Assembly (NCBI GenBank): GCA_946902985.2
Contig: OX336393.1
Location: forward strand, 357,474,779-357,538,778
DNA: 64,000 bases
Reading direction: 5' to 3'
Origin: Meconema thalassinum
Lineage: Eukaryota > Arthropoda > Insecta > Orthoptera > Tettigoniidae
Part shown: positions 54,419 to 64,000 of the stretch, piece after piece
How positions within the stretch are numbered: position 1 is the first letter of the stretch
Layout of the letters: each line of letters begins with the position of its first letter
Made by a program: the position numbers and the translations under genes
The notes under the pieces: model-generated
Databases searched by the model: none
Told to the model about the DNA's origin: nothing
What the model saw: only the letters and a program-made list of their open reading frames with translations

Positions 54419-57400
54419 GTGAGTGGGCCTGGTGACAGACTGTTTTAGTGGTAGTATTTGTTGTTGGTGAAACTTTAGTATTTCTTTCGTTAGTAGAATT
54501 TTGGTATTTAATTGTTAGTAGAAGGTTAGTATTTTGTAGTAGAATTGCTCTTTACTTATTCTGAAAGGGAGTAGCAGACTTTCAGAATAAATCAATTCTT
54601 TACTAGTCTAATAGACGGTTAAGATATTGATAATATAAGCCAACTAATGGCTACACTGCGTTCTGCTGCACGGCTGAAAGCAACGGGAAACTACAGCCGT
54701 AATGCTATTCCCGAGGATATGCACCTCTCTATGCATAATTACATGTGATGATGGCCTCCTCCCTTGTAAAATTTCAATCCGGAGGTAAACTAGTCCCCCG
54801 TTCGGATCTCCGGGTGGGGACTACTCGAGAGGGGGTTAACATCACAGAAGTGACAAAGAGGAAATCTGACATTCTACGGATCGGAGCGTGGAATGTTAGA
54901 AGTCTGCTAGGAAGTGGAAAGTTAGAAAACTTAGAACGGGAAATGGATAGGTTGAGGTTGGATTTGGTTGGGATTAGTGAAATGCGCTGGCAGGAAGAAC
55001 AGGACATTTGGTCAGGGGACTATAGGGTCATTAGCACTAAATCAAACAATGGCCAAGCAGGAGTTGGTCTCATATTGAGTAGGAAACTTGGACAGCGGGT
55101 GGAATATTATGAGCAATTCAGTGAACGGATTATTGTAGCAAAAATCAATACTAAACCTACGTGCACCACAGTGGTACAAGTCTATATGCCTACCAGTCAA
55201 GCTGATGATGAGGATGTTGAAAAGGTCTACGAAGAAATAGATGACATTCTGAGGTATATCAAAGGTGATGAAAATGTTGTAGTAATGGGAGATTGGAATG
55301 CTGTGGTAGGAAAAGGGAGAGAAGGGAAGATAGTAGGAGATTTCGGATTAGGTGAAAGGAATGATCGAGGAAGCAGGCTGAAGGAATTCTGCACCGAACA
55401 TGGGTTGGTCATAGCTAACACCTTATTCGATAACCACAATAGAAGAATATACACATGGATAAGACCAGGAGATACAGGGCGTTACCAAATCGACTTCATT
55501 ATGGTCAAGCAGAGGTTTCGAAACCAGATTTTGGATTGTAAAACATATCCTGGTGCTGACATAAACTCTGACCACAATCTGGTTGTAATGAAATGCAGAT
55601 TAAAGTTGAAGAAACTGAAGAAAAGTCAAAAGCCAAAAAGGTGGGCAATAGACAGACTGAAAGTAAAGGATGTAAACGAAAGATTCAAGAAGAGTATAAC
55701 GGAAGGACTAATGTAAAATCCTAAACCGACTTCAATTGCAGACGAATGGGCACTTTTGAAGAATGAAATAACAAAATGCGCAGAAGAAAACATTGGTAGG
55801 AAAGAAAGAATAGGTAGAAAACCGTGGATCACTCAGGATATACTAGAATTGATGGATGAAAGGCGGAAACACAAGAATCTAAGAGATGAAAAGGGGAAAG
55901 CAGAATACAGACGTCTGAGAAATGAGGTTAACAAGAAGTGCAAGGAAGCGAAAGAAGAATGGTTGAAAGAGAAATGTGCAGGTATAGAAAATTGTCTGAA
56001 ATTAGGAAAAGTAGACACAGCTTATCGAAGGATTAAGAATACTTTTGGGGAAAAGAAGACTAAGTGCTGTAATATTAAGGACACAAATGGAAAGCCTCTA
56101 ACAGATAGGGAAGAAAAGGTTGAGAGATGGAAAGCTTACATAGAGTGCTTGTATAAGGGAAAGGAGATTGAGAATCATGTAATGGAAAGGGAGGAGGAAA
56201 TTGATGAGGATGCAAAAGGAGATTTAATATTGAGATCAGAATTTGACAGAGCATTAGAGGACTTAGGCAGGAACAAAGCACCAGGCATAGATGATATACC
56301 GATTGAGTTGCTACGCTGCATAGGAGATGAAGGTCTGATCAGGTTATTTCACTTGGTGTGTAGGATTTATGAGACAGGTGAGGTACCCCCTGATTTCAAG
56401 AAGAATGTTATCATCCCTATACCAAAGAAAGTGGGAGCTGACAGATGTGAAGATTACCGTACAATCAGCTTGATTACTCATGCTTCAAAGATCCTGTCTA
56501 GAATAATTTACAAGAGGATTGAAAGCCAGATAGAAACGGAGTTGGGTGAAGACCAGTTTGGTTTCAGGAGAAATGTAGGAACAAGGGAAGCTGTACTAAG
56601 TCTTAGGCTGATTTTGGAAGGTAGAATAAGGAAAGATAAGAGAACGTTCATGGCATTTGTAGACTTAGAAAAGGCTTTTGATAACGTTGATTGGACTAAA
56701 TTGTTTGACATTTTGAAATCTATTGGAATAAAGTACAGGGATAGGAGGGTGGTATACAATCTATACAGAAACCAGACAGCAGTCATTCGAGCTGAAGGAC
56801 ATGAGAGAGAAGCTGGTATTCAGAAAGGTGTAAGGAAGGCTGCAGCTTATCACCCATACTTTTCAATCTTTACATTGAACAAGCAATGAAGGAAATTAGA
56901 GAAAAATTTAAAGTGGGAGTGAAGATTCAAGGAGAAATAATTTCAACTCTGAGATTTGCTGATGACATCGTCATCTTGGCCGACAAGCCTGAGGATTTGA
57001 ATGAGTTTTTGAATGGTATGGATTCCGTCTTACGGAAGGAATTCATGATGAAAATTAAAAAATGTAAAACAAAGATACTGGAATGCAGCCGAAATAAATC
57101 AGAAACTTCTATGGAGATCAAATTGGCAGGTGAAAAGCTGAAGGAAGTAGGAGACTTCTGTTACTTAGGAAGCAGAATAACCAGTGATGGACGAAGCAAA
57201 GAGGATATAAAAAGTAGGTTGGCTCAGGCAAGGAAAGCCTTTCTACAAAAAAGAATCTGTTGACATCGAATATAGATTTAGGTATTAGGAAGTCATTTTT
57301 GAAAGCCTTTGTCTGGAGCGTGGCGCTCTATGGAAGTGAAACTTGGACTATTGGTGCAGCAGAAAAGAGGAGAATTGAAGCATTTGAAATGTGGTGTTAC

Positions 57401-57735
57401 AGGAGAATGATGAAGATCAGATGGGTAGATAGGGTTACCAACGAAGAGGTATTAAGGCGAGTGGGAGATGAGAGATGTTTCTGGCGACTGCTAATGAAGA
57501 GAAGAGATAGGTTGGTAAGACACATACTAAGACACCCAGGAATAGCAAGCTTAGTTATGGAAGGAAGGGTCGAGGACAAGAACTGTAGGGGTAGACCAAG
57601 GTTAGAATATATTAAACAGATTGCCTCGGATGTAGGGTGTGGTAGCTATGTAGAGATGAAACGATTAGCTCAGGACAGGGAGGTATGGAGAGCTGCATCA
57701 AACCAGTCAAAAGACTGAAGACTCAAACAACAACA
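54419..57735 (+). mobile_element. Full-length RTE-like LINE inserted in the polymerase gene
   Basis: TTGGA flanks it (54414-54418 and 57736-57740) and the left-arm polymerase reads through the site. The 3.3 kb length, single EN-RT frame, very short 3' UTR and repeated ACTCAAACAACAACA tail are RTE-clade features. The 5' UTR (54419-54744) starts GTGAGTGGGCCTGGTGAC. Confidence 0.85.
54745..57718 (+). pseudogene. RTE-like endonuclease/reverse transcriptase, three disruptions
   Basis: 54745-55716 is an APE endonuclease (IGAWNVRSLLGSGK, ISEMRWQ, VVMGDWNAVVGKGREGK, YQIDFIMVKQR, NSDHNLVVMK), ended by TAA at 55714. The same frame reopens through 56889 with RNKAPGIDDIPIELL, AFVDLEKAFDNVDW and GIQKGVR, where a frameshift occurs. 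The catalytic LRFADDIVIL follows at about 56945. A second frameshift near 57255 leads to the C-terminal part (VALYGSETWTIGAAEKRR, WVDRVTNEEVLRRV). With one nonsense codon and two frameshifts it is inactive but fairly young. Confidence 0.85.
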
Positions 57736-59025
57736 TTGGAACAAGACAACAAATTGTTCCCTCTAAAGGTTGTGGACCAAGAGCTGCAAGACCATTGCTA
57801 CCTCCTTGTGTTAAGTTCATCATCCGGACAGAACTACTACGTCTTTATCAAAGATTTTGATAAACAAGTAAGACATCAGATTACCCACCATCAACATAAG
57901 ATATATACGTGTAAACGGTGTTTTACTCCCTTCGATAATCGATATGGATAACAAGGAATGGAAAAATTAAAAGAACATAGAGCTTTGTGTGCCCAGCATT
58001 TCATTGCTAGGGTTGAAATGCCCATTAAAAACTCAATTGTGAAATTCTTAAATGTTAAAAAAATGCTGAGAATACCTTACGTTATCTATGCAGATTTCGA
58101 GAGTATACTCTTACCATATCAAACATGTTTACCCAATCCTGAACAAGTTATAGAGTGCCATTCCAGAGTCATGTTCCTATGAGCTTTGGTATATTCTTTA
58201 AACTCTCACAAGCTGTGGAACACATAAAGACAAACTTTCAAAGCCAACCTGTTATTTATCGTGGATCTGACGCTGCAGAAAAGTGTATGGACTGTTTGAT
58301 CTCAATAGGTAATGAAATTGATCGCCTTTACAGCTTAAATTTTCCAAAGGCCTTAACTCAGGATCAAGAAGCAGAGTTCCAATCTTCTGAAACCTGTTAT
58401 TTGTGTGAAAAACCATTTACCAAAGAGGACTGTAAAATTAGAGACCATTGCCATATTACAGGGGAATACCGTGGAAGTGCTCACAATAACTGTAATTTGA
58501 AGTGTAAAACACGTGACCCCGTTCCTGTGTTTCTACATAATATGAGTGGCTACGACGCAAATTTCATTGTAAAGCAATTAGGATGTACTACTTAGAGAGT
58601 GGATGTTATCGCTAACTCCAAAGAAAAGTACATTTCCTTTACCAAATAAGTAGGAAATGTTAAGCTTAGATTTGTGGACACGTTTCGGTTAATGCAAAGT
58701 AGTTTGGAAAAACTTAGTTTCCAACTTAACATCATACCCTGAAACAGACAAGTACTTTGGAAAAGAAAATGCAATGCTCGTGACTCGTAGAGGGGTATTT
58801 TGTTATGACTACATTGACTCATGGGAAAGGTTAAGTGAAAGGTGTTTACCTCCAAAATACGCATTCTTTAACAAATTAAGTCAAGAAAATGTTAGTCAAG
58901 AAGACTATGAGCATGCCAAAAATGTCTGGAATCAGTTCAACATTAAAACTCTAGGGGAATATAGTGACCTCTACCTAACTTCAGATGTACTCCTTCTTGC
59001 AGACAGCTTTGAAACGTTTAAGGGG

Positions 59026-59088
59026 CCGATAACCTTGATGTTAGGCCCTTTAAAACAACAATTATCATCATCATCATTATTTATTATG
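59026..59088 (+). mobile_element. Tiny retroposon (about 63 bp) in the polymerase gene
   Basis: GAAACGTTTA occurs on both sides (59019-59028 and just after the TTATTATTAT-like tail, 59089-59098) and the left arm lacks the insert. The insert reads GGGGCCGATAACCTTGATGT, TAGGCCCTTTAAAACAACAA, TTATCATCATCATCATTA. It matches the minus strand of 23350-23402 and resembles the last bases of the SINE at 5727-6085. Confidence 0.7.
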
Positions 59089-60767
59089 AAACGTTTAGAG
59101 ACAAAACACATCGAGTGGATTCTGCACACTTTTTTACTTCGCCTGGTTTAAGTTTCGAGGCAATGCTCCTTTACACAGGCATTGAATTGGAATTGCTACA
59201 GGATTACGATCAGATTCTTCTAATCGAGTCTGGAATACGTGGAGGCATATGCCAGGTGTCTCATCGTTATGCTGAAGCTATCAATAAATACATGGAAACC
59301 TATGATTCTGAGAAACAATCGCAGTTTATTACCTATGATGATGCCAACAACCAATACGGCTGGGCTATGTGTCACTCTCTTCCTATGGTGGATTTCAGTG
59401 GGTTTCTCCAGATACTGTTGATCTAGAAAAACTAAAGGAAGGCGATCCTGTGGGATACATTCTAGACGTTGATGTTGATTACCCATCTGACCTTCATGAT
59501 CTACACAACGATTTACCTTTCCTACCAGAGTGTACACAACCTAAGGATTCGTCTCTGAAAAAACTAATTCCTCATCTTGGTAATCGAAGGCGATATGTTG
59601 TTGACTATATGGCATTAAAACAGGCTTTAGATCATGGAATAAAATTGATAAAAATTCATCGTGTGTTAAATTTTAAACAAAGACCTTGGCTAAAGGCATA
59701 CGTTGATTTAATAACAACCGTCGAAAACAAGCCAAAAATGATTTTGATAAAAATCTGTACATATTATTCAACAATACCATTTTTGGAAAAACAATGGAAA
59801 ATATCCGTAAAAGAATAGACATACGTCTTGAGACTGACAGCAAAAAGGCAGAAAAGCTAATAGCAAAGCCTACATTTATCGACAGAACAATTTATGGTCC
59901 TAACCTAGCTGCTTTCCACATGGCTAAACGTAACATTGTATTCAATAAGCGTATATATATTGGAATGTGTATACTGGATATTTCATAACTCTAATGTATA
60001 CCCACCACTATGATGTCCCTCTACCCTATTATGGAATGAACAATCTTAAACTCATGTATATGGATACCGATTCGTTCATTTATTTGGTTAATACCCCAGA
60101 TGTATATCAAGACAAGTTGGATTTCCTAGAACACCTGGACACATCAGATTATCCTACTAATCACATATGTTACTCTACATCAAACAAGAATACGTTGGGG
60201 AAATTTGAAGGCGAGGCTTGTGGACAAATTATAAAAGCATTTGTTGGACTTAGACCTAAAATGTAGGCTTCAGACATAAATAGTATAGAAATAAAAAAGA
60301 TTAAAGGTATTAAGGGAGGTGTTGTCAAAAATTGTATAAGCTTTCTAGTTTATAAGGATTGTGTCATGAAAAACAGTGTAAAATGAATATCAATGAACAT
60401 CATCGTTTCTAAACAACATGACATAAGTATCATCTATAAGACTAAACAAAATTGCTTTGTGTCCTGTTGATGATAAAGGATTGATTGATGCTGATGGTAT
60501 AGGTACACATGCCTATGGTCATTACTCAATCATTAACCATGCTTAAAGAGTTAAGTTATGAATATCAAAATCTTCTACCTGCAACTAGCAAATACATAAA
60601 ACAAAACAATTTAGGAAATAATACAATAGCACTACAAAAATAAAAAAATAAAAAATGGTATTCATAATCAAAAATAAATAAAATACAAAACAAAATAAAA
60701 ACAACTGTACAATTTATAACAAAAAAGAATATATATAAAATGTATTTTGTGTAAATAGTGTATATGT

Positions 60768-61103
60768 GGAAGCCTCCGTGGCTTAGGCGGCAGCACGCCG
60801 GCCTCTCACCGCTGGGTCCGTGGTTCAAATCCCGGTCACTCCATGTGAGATCTGTGCTGGACAAAACGGAGGCAGACAGGTTTTTCTCCGGGTACTCCGG
60901 TTTTCCCTGTCAAAATTTCCTTCCAGCAACACTCTCCACTATCATTTCATTTCATCTGTCATTCATTTAATCATTGCCCCAGAGGAGTGCGTCAGGCCTC
61001 GGCAGCCGGCACAGTTCATATCCTCGCCGCTAGATGGGGGCTTCATTCATTCCATTCCTGACCCGGTCGGAGACTGGAAGCAGGCTGTGGATTTTCATTT
61101 TTC
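60768..61103 (+). mobile_element. Complete SINE of a second family, right arm of B
   Basis: AGTGTATATGT (60757-60767) and AGTGTACATGT (61104-61114) are the 11-bp duplication. The left arm has the empty site. The tRNA head has A box TGGCTTAGGCGG and B box GGTTCAAATCC; the body includes GACAGGTTTTTCTCCGGGTA, CCTCGCCGCTAGATGGGGGC and GACCCGGTCGGAGACTGGAA, ending T/A-rich. Confidence 0.9.
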
Positions 61104-61194
61104 AGTGTACATGTATTTAAAATAAAAAATATTGTATGGACACTACTTGTACATTTCTAATTACTACCCACCGCTCTCCACTCCTAATACAAAA

Positions 61195-61650
61195 TGAATA
61201 TGTAAAACACAAATTGGAAAATCCAGGTTTCCATATTGACAAAATAGAAAAAAACATTAAACTGAAATTTTAAAAACTGTAAATGGGAATTTGGAAAATT
61301 GAAAAATGTGTAAACAACAAATTGGAAAATCCATGTTTCTATATCATGAAATTGAAAAACTTTAAACTGACATTTTAAAACTGTAAATGGTAAATTGTGA
61401 AATTGATAAATGTGTAAACAACAAAATGCAAAATCCATGTTTCCATATTACGAAATTGAAAAACATAAAGGAAACATTTAAAAAAACTGAAAATGGGAAA
61501 TTGGAAAATTGACAAATGTGTAAACAACAAAATGCAAAATCCATGTTTCCGTATTATGAAAAACTTAAAACTGACATAAAAAAAACTGAAAATGGGAAAT
61601 TGGAATATTGACAAATGAGTAAACAACAAAATGAAAAAAAAAACGGTTGG
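61195..61650. repeat. AT-rich tandem array, right arm of B
   Basis: About five units of 95-110 bp (AAATGGGAAATTGG, ACAAATGTGTAAACAACAAA, AAAATCCATGTTTC). It is the counterpart of the left-arm array and of the element A array. Confidence 0.75.
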
Positions 61651-62049
61651 GGTAGTGATCATGTTGTACAGTAGCCTATAAGACTAGCATAAGGATAGTT
61701 GCATGTGCCCTTATATACTTTGTGTATGTGCATTAGCCTTTGTATTAGCTTAAGTTAGGTTTGGTAAAGTTATGTTTGGTGAGCTTAGGTATGTGACCTT
61801 GTAGTTTACTCTTTTCGGAAAATTTAAAATCTAAAATAAAATATATTTATTTAAAATGTAAAATCTAAAATAAATCTAAAATCTAAAATACAAAAAAATC
61901 AAAAATATAAAATGTAAAATCTAAAAAATGTGAAAAGAAAAATCAAAAATCTAAAATGTGAAAATGTAAAATGTTAATATGTAAAATCTAAAATCTTTAA
62001 ATGAGGTTTCTGTGGGTTAGGTTATAACTAAGTTTATTATTTGTGCTCT
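61651..62049. other. AT-rich spacer of the right arm of B
   Basis: TAAAATCTAAAATATAAAAT-type simple sequence and a TAGCTTAAGTTAGGTTTGGT stretch, mirrored at about 33800-34200 in the left arm. No gene. Confidence 0.6.
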
Positions 62050-62315
62050 CCCATTAGCTCTTACTTTTTTGCTTCCACTTTTTTGCTCTCTACCTTTTTG
62101 CTCCCACTTCTTGCTCCCACTTTTTGCTCCCCACTTTTTTGCTCCCTCTTTTTTGCTCCCACTTTTTGCTCCCACTTTTTTACTCCCACTTTTTGCTCCA
62201 CTTTTTTGCTCCCACTTTTTGCTCTCACATTTTTGCTCTCACTTTTTGCTCTCACATTTTGCTCAAACTATATGCTCTTACTTTATGCTCCCATATTTTT
62301 TCCCACTTTGAAGTT
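62050..62315. repeat. AGTGGGAGCAAAA minisatellite, right arm of B
   Basis: Inverted counterpart (TTTTTGCTCCCACT units) with different unit order and number. Confidence 0.85.
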
Positions 62316-62324
62316 AGGTTATGT

Positions 62325-62424
62325 TAGGTTATAACTAAGCTTATTATTTGTGATCTCACATTTGCTCTCATATTTGCTCAGACTTTGAAGTTAGGTTAGG
62401 TTAGGTTAGGTTAGGTTAGGCAGA
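62325..62424. repeat. (TTAGG)n telomere-type array, right arm of B
   Basis: The inverted counterpart of the left-arm array, shorter (about eight units at 62390-62424). Confidence 0.85.
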
Positions 62425-62595
62425 ATGGCTGCGGTATGAATCAAAAGCCAGCTCCTGTCAGTTTTGCCTCAAAAGGCTGAGTGTACCCCGTTCCTCTCCT
62501 GAGACCAGAAATTAAATTTCTTGGCAGAGCCGGGCATTCGAACCTCAGGAATGACCGCAAAGAATGCTAGCCACTACACCAAGAAGTGGACAATA
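62425..62595 (-). mobile_element. tRNA-derived SINE in the right arm of B
   Basis: Inverted copy of the left-arm SINE, with the same order TTAGG array, body, tRNA head. Confidence 0.75.
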
Positions 62596-62729
62596 TAAGG
62601 CTGGTCATGATTGTACACGATCAATCAATAATTACCTAATAATAATAATAATTATTATTATTATTATAAATATTCCATTTAGCAGCTACACGGCCGACCC
62701 CTCCCTGTGACGTCATCCACGGTCTCAGG

Positions 62730-62866
62730 GCGTGGCGGCCATCTTGCCCATTAGCCACTGCGCCAGCTCTGACTGACCCCTCCATAAGAATAACATAGGA
62801 CTGGTTGCGCGCGGCGGCCATCTTGCCCATTAGCCCCTCCGCCAGAATCGCCCTTTTATTCCTACT
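62730..62866 (-). repeat. Element B outer terminal repeat, right
   Basis: The inverted partner of 31050-31183, without the Transib-like insertion, so it shows the intact order (CGCCACGCCCTGAGACC on the minus strand) and serves as the empty site. Confidence 0.8.
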
Positions 62867-62872
62867 GCCAAC
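62867..62872. repeat. Right target-site duplication of element B (GCCAAC)
   Basis: It differs from the left copy (ACCAAC) at the first base only. Removing one copy and element B restores the LINE reading frame. Confidence 0.75.
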
Positions 62873-63650
62873 CATGTGTCTTCCACGTTGGTAGGGTTCT
62901 CCGATATTGTGAGGTTTCTTTGCCACTTGGTACACAGTTTCAGACGTAGTTTGGCAATCACCAAAAAATGATCAGAATTCATATCTGCCTCGCGAAAAGG
63001 TCGCACATGTTCGACACTACCATGATGTCCTCGGTCAACAAGAACATGGTCGATCTGATTCACCGTATTTCCATCTGGGTATATCCAGGTAACTTTATGT
63101 ACTACTTTGCGAGGAAATTATGTGCTTCTGAAGGTCATTCTCCTTGTTTCGGCGAAGTTTATTAGTTTAATACCGTTCTCATTGCTTGTTTCGTGGATAC
63201 TGTCAGGACATATCGTTGGACGATACTGTTCTTCTCTTCCCACTTGGGTGAAGTCTCCCATTATCAAGTGAATTGAATGTCTTGGTAGTCTGTCAACTAC
63301 ATTCTCTAGTTCCAGGTAGAAATCGTTCTTTGCTTACTCGTCAGCATCCTCTGATGGAGCATGACAGTTCACTAAGCAGATCTTATATGGTGTAGCGTTT
63401 AAAATCACCCAACAGATGCGGTCATGTACTGGAAACCATTTGTTGACAGCCGATATCATTCTATTGTGAACAGCAAATCCAACCCCCGAAGTCCAGGCCT
63501 AACGTTGCTCATTACTGTTAAAGAGCGTGTGGGTATCTCCAATCTTCATAACACCCTCAGGAAGTCTCGTTTCTTGAACTGCTGTTACTGGGCATTGATA
63601 TTTACCCAGTTCTTCTCCAAGTTGTTTCATTCCCCCTGTCATGATTGACA
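62867..63650 (-). pseudogene. Host LINE, endonuclease half (5' part)
   Basis: On the minus strand the sequence encodes, across several frames, an APE-type endonuclease: CLVNCHAPSEDADE, HLIMGDF, TWIYPDGNTVNQIDHVLVDR and EADMNSDHFLVIAKLRLK. The last frame runs into the element B junction at NVEDTW. The RT half is at 29165-31049. At least one stop (in the DADE segment) and frameshifts show it was already decaying or has decayed since. Confidence 0.8.
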
Positions 63651-64000
63651 TAAATACATGTTTAATAATTCCAAAATAATGCCACAGGTTGCAGAAATGA
63701 AGGGACCTGGAAGCCCTGGACCTAGGACCCGTGATGGCTCTCTACAGCCCTGAGCGCGGGCAGGATATAACTCAGCTCAGTAGCCTCACTGTCCGTGGTG
63801 ACATTAGCTGGTGTTAAGCTTAGCTGTGCTGTTGCGGAGCAATTTGAAGCCATCATTCTTAATTCGCCCGTTATAATTCATTTTTCCTTCACAATTCCCA
63901 ATATAAATTCAGTTTAGGGGCTGAGGACCTCGTAGTTCCGCCCCTTAAAACTAACTAACTAAATTCTGTTGAACACAAGTAGCGCGCGCAATGCACAGAC
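63651..64000. other. LINE 5' flank and SINE-like tail
   Basis: 63651-63900 has no recognised coding content and may be the 5' UTR of the host LINE or older DNA. 63913-63960 (GGGGCTGAGGACCTCGTAGT, CCGCCCCTTAAAACTAACTA) resembles the 3' tails of the short retroposons described above. Confidence 0.45.

Larger units (their letters stand above)
53524..60546 (+). pseudogene. Protein-primed family-B DNA polymerase, right-arm copy of B, interrupted
   Basis: It has the same domain order as the left copy: zinc-finger start at 53524, GSNWALLAVEGV region at 54079, exo I near 58090, endonuclease-VII-like part near 58400, exo II near 58545, exo III near 58980, polymerase A near 59330, B near 59780 and C near 60055. 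Breaks: the RTE insertion at 54419-57735, a 65-bp retroposon near 59026, shared stops (the stop after NFF at 54042 and the TGA in EK-stop-FMYAIL near 54242), a TAG-type stop at about 58594, a TAA at 57949, and C-terminal frameshifts after 60250. At the private left-arm TGA this copy has CGA, so decay continued independently in the two arms. Confidence 0.9.
31050..62866. mobile_element. Element B: 31.8 kb palindromic Polinton-related element carrying PolB
   Basis: Both ends read AGTAGGAATAAAAGG inward. The left arm (31050-50336) and right arm (50337-62866) are inverted copies down to a centre near 50337. Left-arm insertions (1.73, 3.43, 3.27, 0.58 and 2.06 kb, with duplications) and right-arm insertions (0.66, 3.32, 0.07 and 0.35 kb) subtract to about 8.2 and 8.1 kb, so the original element was about 16.4 kb. 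From end to centre each arm has: the terminal repeat; a SINE; (CCTAA)n; an AGTGGGAGCAAA minisatellite; an AT-rich array; the polymerase gene; 138-bp leader repeats; a GTTGGCTTTT minisatellite; and a 118-bp array. A protein-primed PolB, AG termini and a 6-bp duplication are the Polinton/Maverick hallmarks. No integrase, protease, ATPase or capsid gene is visible. Confidence 0.85.

Overview
This window is repeat-dense animal DNA, almost certainly from an insect with a large genome. It holds several tRNA-derived SINE families, (CCTAA)n/(TTAGG)n arrays of the insect telomere type, APE-type LINEs (one RTE-like), mariner-, Transib- and Helitron-like DNA transposons, and no recognisable cellular gene. 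Two of the SINE families look to me like ones common in Orthoptera or other Polyneoptera; that is an impression from memory, not a search result.

The main content is two very large palindromic elements that appear to belong to one family. Element A (6148-20057, 13.9 kb) has 6.4-6.8 kb inverted arms around a 0.7 kb spacer and a perfect 6-bp target duplication, GTTGGA. Each arm carries three tandem genes with an N-terminal FLYWCH-type zinc finger (one open, two damaged), a complete tRNA-Leu(UAA) gene, an RTE 3' tail, a SINE relic and several minisatellites. Element B (31050-62866, 31.8 kb) has a 6-bp duplication matching at 5/6 positions (ACCAAC/GCCAAC; GTTGGT/GTTGGC on the minus strand). It sits inside a LINE whose endonuclease-to-RT reading frame is restored if B and one TSD copy are removed. 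Each B arm carries a broken gene for a protein-primed family-B DNA polymerase with an endonuclease-VII-like domain, as in Polinton/Maverick/adintovirus-type elements. Subtracting later insertions gives about 8.2 kb for one B arm and about 8.1 kb for the other, so the original B was a nearly perfect palindrome of about 16.4 kb.

A and B share a terminal motif (AGTAGG-N10-CGATTCT-N2-CGCA), a GTTGGN target and several internal modules: a GTTGGCTTTT minisatellite, an (AGTGG-AGCAAA)-like minisatellite, an AT-rich array, a terminal 118-bp-type array, and a leader sequence found 5' of the polymerase in B and in the spacer of A. Neither carries a visible integrase, capsid or protease gene, so both look non-autonomous.

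Layout: 1-3.2 kb unassigned; 3.2-6.1 kb SINEs, low-complexity DNA and a candidate 1.8 kb TIR element; 6.15-20.06 kb element A; 20.1-27.3 kb Helitron-like tandem-repeat units, a deleted mariner-like element and a full SINE; 27.4-28.6 kb a 5'-truncated LINE; 29.2-31.05 kb RT half of the host LINE; 31.05-62.87 kb element B with nested insertions (Transib-like, LINE, TGTGACC-ended element, mariner foldback and Helitron-like in the left arm; a 652-bp element, RTE, a tiny retroposon and a SINE in the right arm); 62.87-63.65 kb endonuclease half of the host LINE; then a SINE-like tail to the end.
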